Shown one piece after another: positions 1 to 8,701 of a stretch of 64,000 nt of DNA (the first letter of the stretch is position 1; each line of letters starts with the position of its first letter). A program made the position numbers and the translations under genes. Below the pieces are notes generated by a model. It was given only the letters and a program-made list of their open reading frames with translations, made no database searches and was not told where the DNA came from. The stretch is from an uncultured Oscillospiraceae bacterium (GTDB lineage: Bacteria > Bacillota > Clostridia > Oscillospirales > Oscillospiraceae): contig CALWVV010000007.1 in the NCBI GenBank assembly GCA_944385035.1, forward strand, positions 1 through 64,000. The letters run 5' to 3'.

Positions 1-100
1 TCTTCATCACCTTTTCCGTGCCCTTTTCCTTATTGTACCATATTTCTCCCCCATCTTCGACTTTGTCAACAGACCCGCCCTCGACCCGAAGCTGAAATAA
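1..100 (+). CDS. ABC transporter permease, C-terminal end only
   Basis: An open frame enters from the left edge (codon phase starting at base 2) and stops with TAA at 98-100. The 32 visible residues end in ...NRPALDPKLK, which resembles the C-terminal 'DPRLR/DPRIR' tail of DppB/DppC-type peptide permeases. It lies 16 bp upstream of two peptide-type ATPase genes, the usual place for the permease of the same importer. Which of the two permeases it is cannot be told from so little sequence. Confidence 0.5.
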   Translation, partial: LHHLFRALFLIVPYFSPIFDFVNRPALDPKLK

Positions 101-116
101 AGGAAGGGGGAGCATC

Positions 117-1196
117 ATGAACGACATCTTACTGGACATCCGCAATCTGGAAGTCAGCTATGACACCGAAGAAGGTATTGTCCGTGCCGTAAACGGCATT
201 GATCTTCAGGTGCGCCGGGGCAAAACCCTGGGAATTGTAGGTGAGACAGGCGCCGGAAAAACCACCACGGCAAAAAGCATTCTGCGCCTGCTCCCGGAGC
301 GCACCGGAAACATCCGCTCCGGCAGCATCGTCTTTGACGGCGAGGATCTGCTGAGCCTCTCCCTGGAGGAAATGCAGCTGCGCATTCGCGGTGAAAAGAT
401 TTCGATGATTTTCCAAGACCCCATGAGCAGCTTGAACCCGGTCATTACCATCGGCGATCAGATCGCCGAGGTTCTGGAGCTCCACCAGGCGCTGGAAAAG
501 GGAAAGCCGGGCAAACCGGGAAAGCCCGGAAAAAAGCACGGCCGTAAGCGCGATCCGGAAATTGACCGGCGTGTGGATCAGATCCTGGACATGGTGGGCA
601 TCCCCACCGAGCGCAAAAATGAGTATCCCCACCAGTTTTCCGGCGGTATGAAGCAGCGCGTGGTCATCGCTATGGCGCTGGTGTGTGAGCCCGCCCTGGT
701 CATCGCAGACGAGCCCACCACAGCGTTGGACGTGACCATTCAGGCCCAGGTGCTGGACATGATGGAGGATTTGAAGCGGCGGTTCAACACCTCCATGCTG
801 CTGATTACCCACGACCTGGGCGTGGTGGCTCAGACCTGTGATGACGTGGCCATCATGTACGCCGGTGAGATCATTGAGTACGGGACTGTGGAGGACATCT
901 TTGATCCCTCCAAGCCCCATCATCCCTATACGGTGGGCCTATTCAACTCGGTGCCCCGCCTGGACGACGAGGCAGAGCGGCTTAAGCCCATTCCCGGCTT
1001 GATGCCCGACCCCACTGATTTGCCCGCAGGGTGTAAGTTCCACCCCAGATGTCCTCAATGCATGGAGCGGTGCAAGCAGGAGTGCAGCCCCACCTATCAG
1101 GAGGGCACACACCAAATCTGCTGCCATCTCATGGAGGGGAAAATGGCCCTGCGTCCCCAGCAGGCGGACGATTCCACTCCGGGACAGGAGGTATAA
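117..1196 (+). CDS. Peptide/nickel-type ABC transporter ATP-binding protein (DppD-like)
   Basis: ATPase energising import of peptides or a related solute at the inner face of the membrane. Visible motifs are Walker A GETGAGKTT, Q-loop FQDPMSS, signature FSGGMKQR, Walker [13 protein letters not shown], switch His in LLITHDLG, and a C-terminal oligo_HPY region with Cys residues (GCKFHPRCPQC). At 359 residues it is slightly long because of a GKPGKPGKPGKK repeat between the Q-loop and the signature. The ATG follows an AAGGAAGGGGGA ribosome site and the stop is 3 bp before the next ATPase, so both are one operon with the permease upstream. The binding protein is outside the window, so the substrate is open. 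Confidence 0.92.
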   Translation: MNDILLDIRNLEVSYDTEEGIVRAVNGIDLQVRRGKTLGIVGETGAGKTTTAKSILRLLPERTGNIRSGSIVFDGEDLLSLSLEEMQLRIRGEKISMIFQDPMSSLNPVITIGDQIAEVLELHQALEKGKPGKPGKPGKKHGRKRDPEIDRRVDQILDMVGIPTERKNEYPHQFSGGMKQRVVIAMALVCEPALVIADEPTTALDVTIQAQVLDMMEDLKRRFNTSMLLITHDLGVVAQTCDDVAIMYAGEIIEYGTVEDIFDPSKPHHPYTVGLFNSVPRLDDEAERLKPIPGLMPDPTDLPAGCKFHPRCPQCMERCKQECSPTYQEGTHQICCHLMEGKMALRPQQADDSTPGQEV

Positions 1197-1199
1197 GTT

Positions 1200-2153
1200 A
1201 TGGCTGAGGCTTTTATTCAGGCAAACCACTTAAAGAAATATTTCAAAACGCCCCGCGGCATGCTCCATGCGGTGGATGATGTGAGCCTTTCCATCCAAAA
1301 GGGCAAGACGCTGGGCATCGTAGGGGAATCAGGCTGCGGAAAGTCCACCCTGGGCCGGCTGATGCTGAACCTGCTGGAGCCCACCTCCGGTGAAATGCTG
1401 CTGGATGGCCAGGACATCTATAAGCTGCGCCCGGCGCAGATGAAAAAGATGCGCCTGCGCGCCCAGATGATTTTTCAGGACCCCTACTCCTCTCTGAACC
1501 CCCGCATGTCGGTCAGTGAGATCATTGCAGAGCCCATTATTGCCAACGGCTTAATGAAAAACCGGCAGGAAATTCAGAAGAAGGTCAAGGACCTGATGGA
1601 TACCGTGGGCCTGGCCCAGCGCTTCATCAACTCCTACCCCCACGAGCTGGACGGCGGCCGCCGGCAGCGCATCGGCGTGGCCCGAGCGCTGGCGGTAAAT
1701 CCCGACTTCATCGTCTGTGACGAGCCGGTGTCCGCTCTGGACGTGTCTATTCAGGCGCAGATCCTGAACCTGATGATGGATCTTCAGGACGAGCTGGGAC
1801 TGACCTATGTGTTTATCACCCACGACCTGTCTGTGGTAAAGCATATCTCCGACGAGATCGCTGTGATGTACCTGGGTCAATGTGTGGAGCGCGTACCCAG
1901 CAAGGAGCTGTTCCACAATCCCATGCACCCCTATACCAAGGCGCTTTTGTCCGCCATTCCCATTCCCGACCTGTCTGCCCGAAACGCCAAGCGGCAGATC
2001 CTGACCGGCGAAGTGCGAAGCCCCATCGAGCCAAAGCCCGGCTGCCGCTTTGCAGCGCGCTGCCCCAACGCCACAGCCGCTTGCGCGCAGCATGTCTGCT
2101 CCCTGCGCGAGGTGGAGAAAGACCACTTTGTCTCCTGTGTTCTGTACGAATAA
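1200..2153 (+). CDS. Peptide/nickel-type ABC transporter ATP-binding protein (DppF-like)
   Basis: Second ATPase of the same importer, 317 residues. Walker A is GESGCGKST, Walker [13 protein letters not shown], the switch His lies in FITHDLS, and the C-terminal oligo_HPY segment keeps spaced cysteines. The ABC signature is [11 protein letters not shown] instead of the common FSGGQRQRIG; the key second Gly pair is kept, and this variant is known in a clostridial DppF subgroup, so I treat the protein as functional. The gene starts 3 bp after the DppD stop, and a strong hairpin about 100 bp downstream ends the operon. Confidence 0.92.
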   Translation: MAEAFIQANHLKKYFKTPRGMLHAVDDVSLSIQKGKTLGIVGESGCGKSTLGRLMLNLLEPTSGEMLLDGQDIYKLRPAQMKKMRLRAQMIFQDPYSSLNPRMSVSEIIAEPIIANGLMKNRQEIQKKVKDLMDTVGLAQRFINSYPHELDGGRRQRIGVARALAVNPDFIVCDEPVSALDVSIQAQILNLMMDLQDELGLTYVFITHDLSVVKHISDEIAVMYLGQCVERVPSKELFHNPMHPYTKALLSAIPIPDLSARNAKRQILTGEVRSPIEPKPGCRFAARCPNATAACAQHVCSLREVEKDHFVSCVLYE

Positions 2154-2250
2154 GAAGTATAGAACCCTCCTTGTTTTCCACAAAGATCCTGGAACGAAAC
2201 CGTTCCATCATTCCCCCGATGAAGGAACGTATCCCCTTTTTCCTCTGAAA

Positions 2251-2291
2251 AAAGCTATGAAGGATAACCACTGGTTATCCTTCATAGCTTT
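2251..2291. terminator. Bidirectional hairpin between convergent genes
   Basis: Perfect inverted repeat with two 20-base arms (2251-2270 and 2272-2291) around one central base. It lies between the convergent ATPase and M29 peptidase genes, begins in an A-run and ends in T-rich sequence, so it can act as a terminator for both strands. Confidence 0.8.
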
Positions 2292-2307
2292 CATATATCA
2301 CCATATA

Positions 2308-3540
2308 TCACGAAATGACCCAATCCCCACCGCGCATAATTGGAATTCTTTGATTGTCGCGGGTAAGCCCGTCCACATCCATTTGATCCGAACCGATCAT
2401 AAAGTCCACGTGGAGCTTGCTTACATTGATACCGATTTTGTCCCGCTGTTCCGCGTTCATCTGGGTGCCTCCCGCCACTACGCCGGCCGGGGCATTTCCA
2501 AGGGCGATGTGGCATACCGCGTTTTCATCCAGCAGCGTATCATAAAACACTCTTCCAATCTGGTAAATGGGAGACTGTACTGTAACCAACGCGATTTCCC
2601 CAAAATAGCAGGAGCCTGAATCGGTCTCCAGAATGTTTTTCAGGGCGTGCAGGCCTTCTTTGGCATGATATTCCATGACCCGGCCGTCCTTCACCACCAT
2701 ATGGAAATCACGAATGATGGTACCGTGATAGTTCAGCGGGAGGGTGGCTGTGACGGTGCCGTTGATTTTGTACTTGTGCGGCACGTAAAAGATTTCTTCG
2801 GTGGGAATGTTGGGGATGTACTCAGACTGGTCTTTTTCATTGATGTCATAGCCCCCGACCCACGTTCCGTTGTCCACCAGCCCGATCTCCAGATCAGTAC
2901 CGGGGCCGTGGAAAAATAGCTTGGTCAGGTTCAGCCGGTTGAGCGCTTCCTTTTTGGCCCGAATGTTGTTTTTGTGATCGACCCAGGCCTGGACGGGGTC
3001 CGGCGCATCCAGGCGCACAATTTTGATCATATCCTCCCAGAGCTTGTTCAGCGCCTGGTCGGGCTCCAGCTCGGGATAGACCTTTTGCGCCCATTCCGGA
3101 CAGGGAACGCAGGTTTTGACCCAGCTTACATGGCCATCGGAACGGGCCTTTGCAAAGGGCACTTTCCCGGTTAACTCCGCCCGCTCCATCCGTATGACCC
3201 GCTCCGGGTCCAGTCCGGCGTTTTGATCCGGATTTGGATTGGCCAGCGACAAAATACATACATTGTCCCGCGCACTGTCCCCCAGATAATTGGACAGCCA
3301 CTGGGGATAGAAGTCCAGATATTCTTCCTCAGAATACTGACACCGCAAGACATTCGCAGAATCATCGAAAAAATCGGTTTTTACATATTTGGCTCCCATC
3401 TGATATGCCACCTTGGTGATCTCACGCACGAAGAGATAGTCTCTGGGGGAAGCGTTGATCATGAGAATTTCACCGGGCTTCAGATTGCCGCCTACTTTTA
3501 ACAGTACCTGAGCAAAATTGCGATAGATTTTCTCGTTCAT
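2308..3540 (-). CDS. M29-family aminopeptidase (thermophilic metalloprotease family)
   Basis: Cytosolic metallo-aminopeptidase predicted to release N-terminal residues from peptides with two metal ions. Family segments seen in order are GTDLEIGL, an IPTEEIFYVP block, GEIALV, HIALG and SKLHVDFMIGS, which carry the Glu/His/Asp metal ligands; length (410 residues) is normal. The open frame runs further upstream, but the ATG at 3540 has an AGGAAAGG ribosome site and matches the family N-terminus (MNEKIYRNFAQVLLKVG), so I place the start there. It is divergent from the MATE gene and convergent with a peptide importer, consistent with peptide utilisation. Confidence 0.9.
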   Translation of the reverse strand: MNEKIYRNFAQVLLKVGGNLKPGEILMINASPRDYLFVREITKVAYQMGAKYVKTDFFDDSANVLRCQYSEEEYLDFYPQWLSNYLGDSARDNVCILSLANPNPDQNAGLDPERVIRMERAELTGKVPFAKARSDGHVSWVKTCVPCPEWAQKVYPELEPDQALNKLWEDMIKIVRLDAPDPVQAWVDHKNNIRAKKEALNRLNLTKLFFHGPGTDLEIGLVDNGTWVGGYDINEKDQSEYIPNIPTEEIFYVPHKYKINGTVTATLPLNYHGTIIRDFHMVVKDGRVMEYHAKEGLHALKNILETDSGSCYFGEIALVTVQSPIYQIGRVFYDTLLDENAVCHIALGNAPAGVVAGGTQMNAEQRDKIGINVSKLHVDFMIGSDQMDVDGLTRDNQRIPIMRGGDWVIS

Positions 3541-3722
3541 CAGCCGAACCGCCTTTCCTAATAGTATGGACTGCGATGATTCTATCATAGCCTTTTCACC
3601 AGAAAAAGCTATAAACTGCTTTACAAATTTCCTCATAATACACATGTGCAATGGTCTATATATAAAATTTTTTGTGCATAAAGCAGCAATCCCTAGAGAC
3701 AACAGAGATCGGAGATGAGAAA

Positions 3723-5114
3723 ATGGCTGCTGACGTAAAACTGGGAGGCGTCACCGACATGACGGTGGGAACGCCATGGAAAGTCATTCTTCGGTTTTCC
3801 ATCCCGCTGCTGCTTGGAAATCTGTTTCAGCAAATGTATAATACCGTAGATGCCGCGGTGGTAGGACGCTATATGGGCAGCGAGGCACTGGCGGCCGTGG
3901 GAACCAGCGGGCCCATTATCAATCTCATGGTGGGACTGTTTATTGGCTTTTCCGTAGGCGCAGGCATTTTGATCTCACAATTCTTTGGGGCAAAAAATGA
4001 ACAGGCCATTCGGCGGGCCATCAATACCGCGTGGTTTTTGACTCTGGTCACCGGTTTTCTGGTGACCGTTGTGGGAATCCAGGCAACACCGTGGATTTTG
4101 CAGCGCCTGCATACGCCGGAAGAAATCTATCCCATGGCTTGCAGCTACCTGTGGGTCATTTTTTTGGGGGTCACCATCTCCATGTATTACAACATGGCGG
4201 CCTCTGTGCTCAGAGCCCTGGGAGACAGCTGGACCCCCCTGTTGGCGCTGGGCATAGCAAGTATCTGCAACATTATTTTGGATCTGTTTTTTGTGGTAGT
4301 GCTCAAGCGGGGTGTGGCTGGTGTGGCCTGGGCCACCATAACGGCTCAGCTCATCTCCGTACTGTTCAGCGCCTGGCGGATGAACCGCATCAAAAACTAC
4401 ACAAAGATCACCTGTGACTCTCTGCACCCAGACCGCCATATGGTGGGAGGGATGATCAAAACCGGCCTGCCCGCGGCTGTGCAGCAGACGGCCTTTTCCC
4501 TGGGCATGATTTTGATCCAAACGGTCATCAATGACTTCGGAAAATATGTCATGGCGGCCTATGTGGTGGTCATGAAAGTGGACGCTCTTTGTATTTTGCC
4601 CATCACCACGTTGGGACTGGCCATGACCAGCTACAGCGGTCAGAACATTGGAGCAGGTGATCTCAAACGGGTAGAAGCGGGAACCCACCAGGGCATTGTG
4701 CTCAGCATGTCCATTACCCTATGCCTATCGGTTTTGCTCTTCTTCGCAGGCAAATATCCGTTGATGTTATTCACCGATGAGGCCGCATTGATTCAGGAAA
4801 GCACGCATCTCTTGCGGATCCTATGTCCCTTCTATTGGATGCTCAGCGTGATCGATGTGCTGGCCGGTGTCATGCGCGGAGCCGGCAATACCATCATTCC
4901 CATGCTCAATTCCATGCTCTGTCAATGTTTTATCCGCATACCGCTGCTGTTTTTCTTAATGGAGATCTTTCAAACCTCAGACGTTCTGTACTGGTCCATG
5001 GTCATTGGATGGGCCTGCGGTTTTGTCTTTATTACGGCATACTATAAGAGCGGATGGTGGAAACGCCGCGTTGGCACCTTTGCGGCACTGGCCCAGGAAA
5101 AGCGGGAGGACTAA
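3723..5114 (+). CDS. MATE-family multidrug/metabolite exporter
   Basis: Twelve-helix cation-coupled exporter in the cytoplasmic membrane. The N-terminal PLLLGNLFQQMYNTVDAAVVGR block and the mid-protein TSYSGQNIGAGD block are MATE hallmarks repeated in the two halves. The ATG at 3723 is preceded by GGAGATGAG and gives a 463-residue protein, the usual size; the frame is open further upstream but lacks a site there. A DUF3899 gene follows 13 bp downstream and is probably co-transcribed. The substrate cannot be inferred; drug, toxin or metabolite export are all possible. Confidence 0.92.
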   Translation: MAADVKLGGVTDMTVGTPWKVILRFSIPLLLGNLFQQMYNTVDAAVVGRYMGSEALAAVGTSGPIINLMVGLFIGFSVGAGILISQFFGAKNEQAIRRAINTAWFLTLVTGFLVTVVGIQATPWILQRLHTPEEIYPMACSYLWVIFLGVTISMYYNMAASVLRALGDSWTPLLALGIASICNIILDLFFVVVLKRGVAGVAWATITAQLISVLFSAWRMNRIKNYTKITCDSLHPDRHMVGGMIKTGLPAAVQQTAFSLGMILIQTVINDFGKYVMAAYVVVMKVDALCILPITTLGLAMTSYSGQNIGAGDLKRVEAGTHQGIVLSMSITLCLSVLLFFAGKYPLMLFTDEAALIQESTHLLRILCPFYWMLSVIDVLAGVMRGAGNTIIPMLNSMLCQCFIRIPLLFFLMEIFQTSDVLYWSMVIGWACGFVFITAYYKSGWWKRRVGTFAALAQEKRED

Positions 5115-5127
5115 GGAGGACCCTGAT

Positions 5128-5505
5128 ATGATTTGGGTGTTAAACATTGGAAAATACATACTGGCCCAGTGGGCCATTGGATTGGTCATCGCACTGGTTC
5201 AGGGATTTCACCTGGTAAACTGGATGAATGCCACGTTTCTGGTGGGGCTGGTCATCTTTATCCTGTCTGGCATCTACTATTTAAAATGCCAAAATGCCTA
5301 CGGCGGGTTTTCCCGCTCCATGAAAAAATTTGTTTTCGCAATCGTGGAACTGTTTACCCACACCGACCATACCCAGCAGCGGAAAAAGCTGAATGAATCA
5401 AACACCGCACAGCCTGACCTGCGGAAAGGGAGTGAGGCGTTGGTTGCCTCCATCATCACCATGGCAGTGATTTATCTGATGGTCGGACTGTTTTATTCCG
5501 TGTGA
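5128..5505 (+). CDS. DUF3899-family small membrane protein
   Basis: A 125-residue protein with three hydrophobic stretches (about residues 6-24, 32-50 and 102-124) and a basic middle loop containing QNAYGGFSRSMKKF. This matches the DUF3899 family of Firmicutes, which has no assigned function. A textbook AAGGAGGA site sits 7 bp before the ATG at 5128. It directly follows the MATE gene and precedes a hairpin terminator, so the pair forms a small operon. Confidence 0.75.
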   Translation: MIWVLNIGKYILAQWAIGLVIALVQGFHLVNWMNATFLVGLVIFILSGIYYLKCQNAYGGFSRSMKKFVFAIVELFTHTDHTQQRKKLNESNTAQPDLRKGSEALVASIITMAVIYLMVGLFYSV

Positions 5506-5886
5506 TGCGCGTGCGGTCTTTGCCATTGGGAGCGATCCCCATGTTCCGTGGGCCAGAATGTTCCCGGCTTCGCCTCAGGTCCAGGGGTACCATGATCCCA
5601 ATGGGAACCTCCACGCTTTTGGGCATTATGGATATTGCAGCATACTTGTCCGATCGGCACTCTGCGGCCCTCCTGTGGAGGGCCGCAGCTTTTTATCCGC
5701 GCAAAATCTCCCAAACAAAAGGGCCTGCAGACGAAGATTTGGGGCTGTAAGGCTACGGCATAGCAAGGAACACGGCAGAAAACAGCTGCAAACACCCGAA
5801 CCATCCGTACAGCAGTCAATTCTTTGGTGTTTCTGCCACAACAACAATATTTATCAGCTTGTCCATTTGTCTATTTTTGTTCCAGT
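5506..5886. other. Intergenic region, no gene seen
   Basis: Between the DUF3899 stop and the oppA promoter I find no reading frame with a ribosome site or recognisable product. Short open frames here have unsystematic composition. The region holds one clear terminator (5662-5695) and a loose imperfect inverted repeat (ATTGGGA near 5525 against TCCCAAT near 5598). Confidence 0.6.
5662..5695 (+). terminator. Intrinsic terminator of the MATE/DUF3899 operon
   Basis: Twelve-base arms CTGCGGCCCTCC (5662-5673) and GGAGGGCCGCAG (5677-5688) enclose a TGT loop and are followed by CTTTTTAT. Confidence 0.85.
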
Positions 5887-5930
5887 TGTAAACTAGTTTA
5901 CAGATTTTTTTTGCTGGAATAAAGTACAAT
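5887..5930 (+). promoter_or_regulatory. oppA promoter region with a 16-bp perfect palindrome
   Basis: TGTAAACTAGTTTACA (5887-5902) is a perfect palindrome. Its last six bases (TTTACA, 5897-5902) can serve as a -35 box with TAAAGT 17 bp later at 5920-5925; TACAAT at 5925-5930 is an alternative -10. A palindrome over the -35 box is the usual layout of a repressor operator. No regulator gene lies next to it, so the binding protein is unknown. Confidence 0.55.
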
Positions 5931-6027
5931 ATAGAAAACACGATTCTTTATTTGACTGACTTAGGAAAATAAAAGCGTGTTCAATCCCAGAGAAGAGAAT
6001 AGGGCTCAAACGAAAGGGAGGATCAGA

Positions 6028-7686
6028 ATGAGAAAAGTTTTATCGATGGCCTTGGCTGCTGCAATGCTGCTGACGGTCCTGGCTGGATGCGGAGGCGGCA
6101 ATCAAACCGCTGGCGGATCCTCATCCGGCGCGCAAAGCAATGCCTCCAGTGGGGAAAAGGTGCTCACCCTGTCCTACACCGGAGATATTTCCACGCTGGA
6201 TATGAACTTGTGCTATAACTCCAACACCGCCGAAGTGCTGAGCAATACGGTGGCCACCTTGTTTAAACACGATCAAGAAGGCAAATTGACCAACGAAATT
6301 TGTAAAGACTACACCGTCAGCGAGGACGGCATGGTTTATACCTTTAACCTGCGGGATGACTTTAAGTGGAGCAACGGCGACCCCGTTACCGCCCACGACT
6401 TTGTATACTCCTGGCAGAGGCTGGGCAACCCCAACACCGGCTCCACCTATGCCAACTATCTGTCCAAAGCGCACATCATCAACGCCGAAGGCGTGGTCAA
6501 CGGCGATCTGGATGGCAGCGAGCTGGGGGTCACCGCCCTGAACGACTATACGCTGGAGGTCCGCCTGGACCGTCCCGTCCCCTATCTGCTGACCTTCCTG
6601 TGTGAGGCCGCGTTTCTTCCCATTAACCAGAAGTTCCAGGAGTCTGTGGGAGACAAATTCGGCACTTCTGTAGAGAACGCCCTGTTCAGCGGCGCCTATG
6701 TGGTAGCCGATTGGCAGACCGAGTATGAGATCCGTCTGGAGAAGAACCCGGATTATCCCCTGGCTGATCAGGTGGCCATTGACACGGTGATCATCAAGAT
6801 CGTCAAGGACGCCAACACCGCAGTGAACCTGTTTGAGACCGGTGAGCTGGATATCTTTGAGCTGGATGGCGAGCAGGCTGTTATGTATAAGGACGATCCT
6901 CATGCTCATGCCTACGCCACCACCCAGATGAACTTCCTGGTCATGAACGAGCAAAACCCCATTCTGGCCAACGTAAACGCACGCCGGGCCATTTCCTGCG
7001 TGCTGGATAAGCAGTTCATCACCGATGAAATCTACGCCAATGGTTCCACTCCTGCTGACTACATCATTCCGGCCGGACTGGACTATGACGAAAACGGAAA
7101 CGATTTCCGCACCACCACCAACATTCCTCCCGCTACCGATATTGAAAAGGGCAAGGAATATTGGGCCAAGGCAAAAGAAGAGCTGAATCTCCCCCAGTAT
7201 GAGATCCGGCTGATGATCGGCGACAGCACCAAGAGCAAGCGCCTTGCCGAGTTCTTCCAGTCTCAGCTGGAAAAGAATCTGGAGGGCTTAACGGTTACCT
7301 TTGATTATGCTACTTCGAAAACTGCCATTGACAAGGAAATCTCCGGAGACTTTGATACCACGTTCTCCACTTGGGGCGTAGATTATCTTGACTTGTCCTT
7401 CTTTATTGATATGTTCACCACTGATTTCTATGCCAATACCGGCCATTTCAGCAACGCCGAGTATGACGAACTGGCGCAGCTGGCCAGCGGCGAGTACTTA
7501 AACGACAAAGAAAAGCGCTGGGAAGCCCTGCGCAGAGCGGAGGAAATCCTGGTCGTGGAGGAAATGGGAACTGTACCTATTTTCCAGGGCGCCAGAATGT
7601 ATCTTGTCGCGGATCAGGTTGAGGGGTATCACTATTCTGATGTTACACCCCAACGCTTCTTCGCCCTTATGGATGTCGTAGCGTAA
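6028..7686 (+). CDS. oppA: Oligopeptide ABC transporter substrate-binding lipoprotein OppA
   Basis: Cell-surface lipoprotein that captures oligopeptides and hands them to OppBC. A signal peptide ends in the lipobox LAGC (Cys about residue 20), followed by a Gly/Ser-rich linker. The mature part is an SBP_bac_5 domain with the family blocks ISTLDMNLCYNS, YTFNLRDDFKWSNGDPVTAHDFVYSW and the FSGAYVV segment. The ATG at 6028 has an AAGGGAGG site; the open frame upstream lacks a signal peptide. It heads oppABCDF, and the OppA rather than DppA type agrees with the OppD/OppF C-termini downstream. Confidence 0.92.
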   Translation: MRKVLSMALAAAMLLTVLAGCGGGNQTAGGSSSGAQSNASSGEKVLTLSYTGDISTLDMNLCYNSNTAEVLSNTVATLFKHDQEGKLTNEICKDYTVSEDGMVYTFNLRDDFKWSNGDPVTAHDFVYSWQRLGNPNTGSTYANYLSKAHIINAEGVVNGDLDGSELGVTALNDYTLEVRLDRPVPYLLTFLCEAAFLPINQKFQESVGDKFGTSVENALFSGAYVVADWQTEYEIRLEKNPDYPLADQVAIDTVIIKIVKDANTAVNLFETGELDIFELDGEQAVMYKDDPHAHAYATTQMNFLVMNEQNPILANVNARRAISCVLDKQFITDEIYANGSTPADYIIPAGLDYDENGNDFRTTTNIPPATDIEKGKEYWAKAKEELNLPQYEIRLMIGDSTKSKRLAEFFQSQLEKNLEGLTVTFDYATSKTAIDKEISGDFDTTFSTWGVDYLDLSFFIDMFTTDFYANTGHFSNAEYDELAQLASGEYLNDKEKRWEALRRAEEILVVEEMGTVPIFQGARMYLVADQVEGYHYSDVTPQRFFALMDVVA

Positions 7687-7698
7687 TTGTGGTTTCGG

Positions 7699-7732
7699 AA
7701 GTCTGTGGCTCCTGGGAGGGGGCCACAGACTT
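7699..7732 (+). terminator. Stem-loop between oppA and oppB (partial terminator or stabiliser)
   Basis: Arms AAGTCTGTGGC (7699-7709) and GCCACAGACTT (7722-7732) pair perfectly, but only TTTCC follows rather than a run of T. This placement after a binding-protein gene typically lowers permease expression relative to the binding protein. Confidence 0.6.
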
Positions 7733-7765
7733 TCCACTAAACGGGACGGATAAGGAGGCCGCTTT

Positions 7766-8701
7766 GTGAAAAAGTATATCCTGGTCAGACTTTTGTATAT
7801 GGTAATTGCCATTGCACTCATTGTTTCCATTACATTCCTGCTGCTTCAATTCATGCCGGGATCTCCGTTCAATGATTTGCAGTTGACGCCGGAACAACGG
7901 GTGCTGCTGGATGAAAAATATGGGCTGAACGATCCAATTCCTGTGAAGTACGCACGCTATGTGTCGAATCTGTTTCATGGAGAATTGGGGACGTCATTTA
8001 TTTTCAACAACCAAGATGTCAGCGACATGATCGCAGCGCGCATGTCTTCGTCCGTTCGGGTGGGCCTGCAGGCTCTGGTATGCGGCAGCGTGATCGGCGT
8101 GCTTTTGGGCATTGTGGCGGCCCTGAAACGCAATTCCTTCTGGGACCATCTGACCACCATCATTGCCGTCATCGGCGTATCGATCCCCGCTTTTGTGATT
8201 GGTTCTCTAATGCAGTACTATTTCGGTGTTAAGATGGCAATCCTCCCGGTCATCTATGATAAAGGGAACGCCGTCTCGACCATCATGCCCACCATTGCAC
8301 TGGCGTTTTCCGTCATTGCCACCACCGCAAAGTACATGCGGAATGAATTGGTGGATATTATCAACTCCGATTACATCCTCTTTGCCCGCTCCAAAGGCCT
8401 GACCGGCAGTGAGGTCATTATAAAGCATGCCGTGCGCAATGCTTTGATCCCGGTGGTGACTATTTTGGGCCCCATGACCATCAGTCTGATCACCGGATCT
8501 ACCGTGGTAGAGCGAATTTTCAGTGTGCCCGGCCTGGGGAATTTGTTGGTCACTTCCATCCAAAACAATGACTACTTTGTCATTTTGGGAGAAGGACTGG
8601 TATTTAGCTTGATGTTCTTATCTGTGGTGTTGGTAGTCGATATTCTGTACGGACTGATCGATCCACGGATTCGGCTCGCCGGAGGTAACCACAATGAATG
8701 A
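7766..8701 (+). CDS. oppB: Oligopeptide ABC transporter permease OppB
   Basis: Inner-membrane permease, 311 residues. It has an N-terminal helix (YILVRLLYMVIAIALIVSITFLLLQF; positions 4-29), the MPGSPF motif, and the binding-protein-dependent transport EAA-like loop NSDYILFARSKGLTGSEVIIKHAVRNALIP that contacts the ATPases, ending in LIDPRIRL. It begins with GTG at 7766, set 7 bp after TAAGGAGG, with no better start nearby. Its 3' end overlaps oppC by 8 bp. Confidence 0.93.
   Translation: MKKYILVRLLYMVIAIALIVSITFLLLQFMPGSPFNDLQLTPEQRVLLDEKYGLNDPIPVKYARYVSNLFHGELGTSFIFNNQDVSDMIAARMSSSVRVGLQALVCGSVIGVLLGIVAALKRNSFWDHLTTIIAVIGVSIPAFVIGSLMQYYFGVKMAILPVIYDKGNAVSTIMPTIALAFSVIATTAKYMRNELVDIINSDYILFARSKGLTGSEVIIKHAVRNALIPVVTILGPMTISLITGSTVVERIFSVPGLGNLLVTSIQNNDYFVILGEGLVFSLMFLSVVLVVDILYGLIDPRIRLAGGNHNE

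Noticed and set aside
5502-5896. Short frames in the spacer before oppA
   Set aside because: They cross a clear terminator and lack start signals or recognisable sequence.
5887-5930. Palindrome at oppA and GTAC dyad at M20 as sites for one regulator (both promoters share ATAAAGTAC)
   Set aside because: The shared 9-mer lies outside the oppA palindrome and the two dyads differ in sequence; chance is the simpler explanation.
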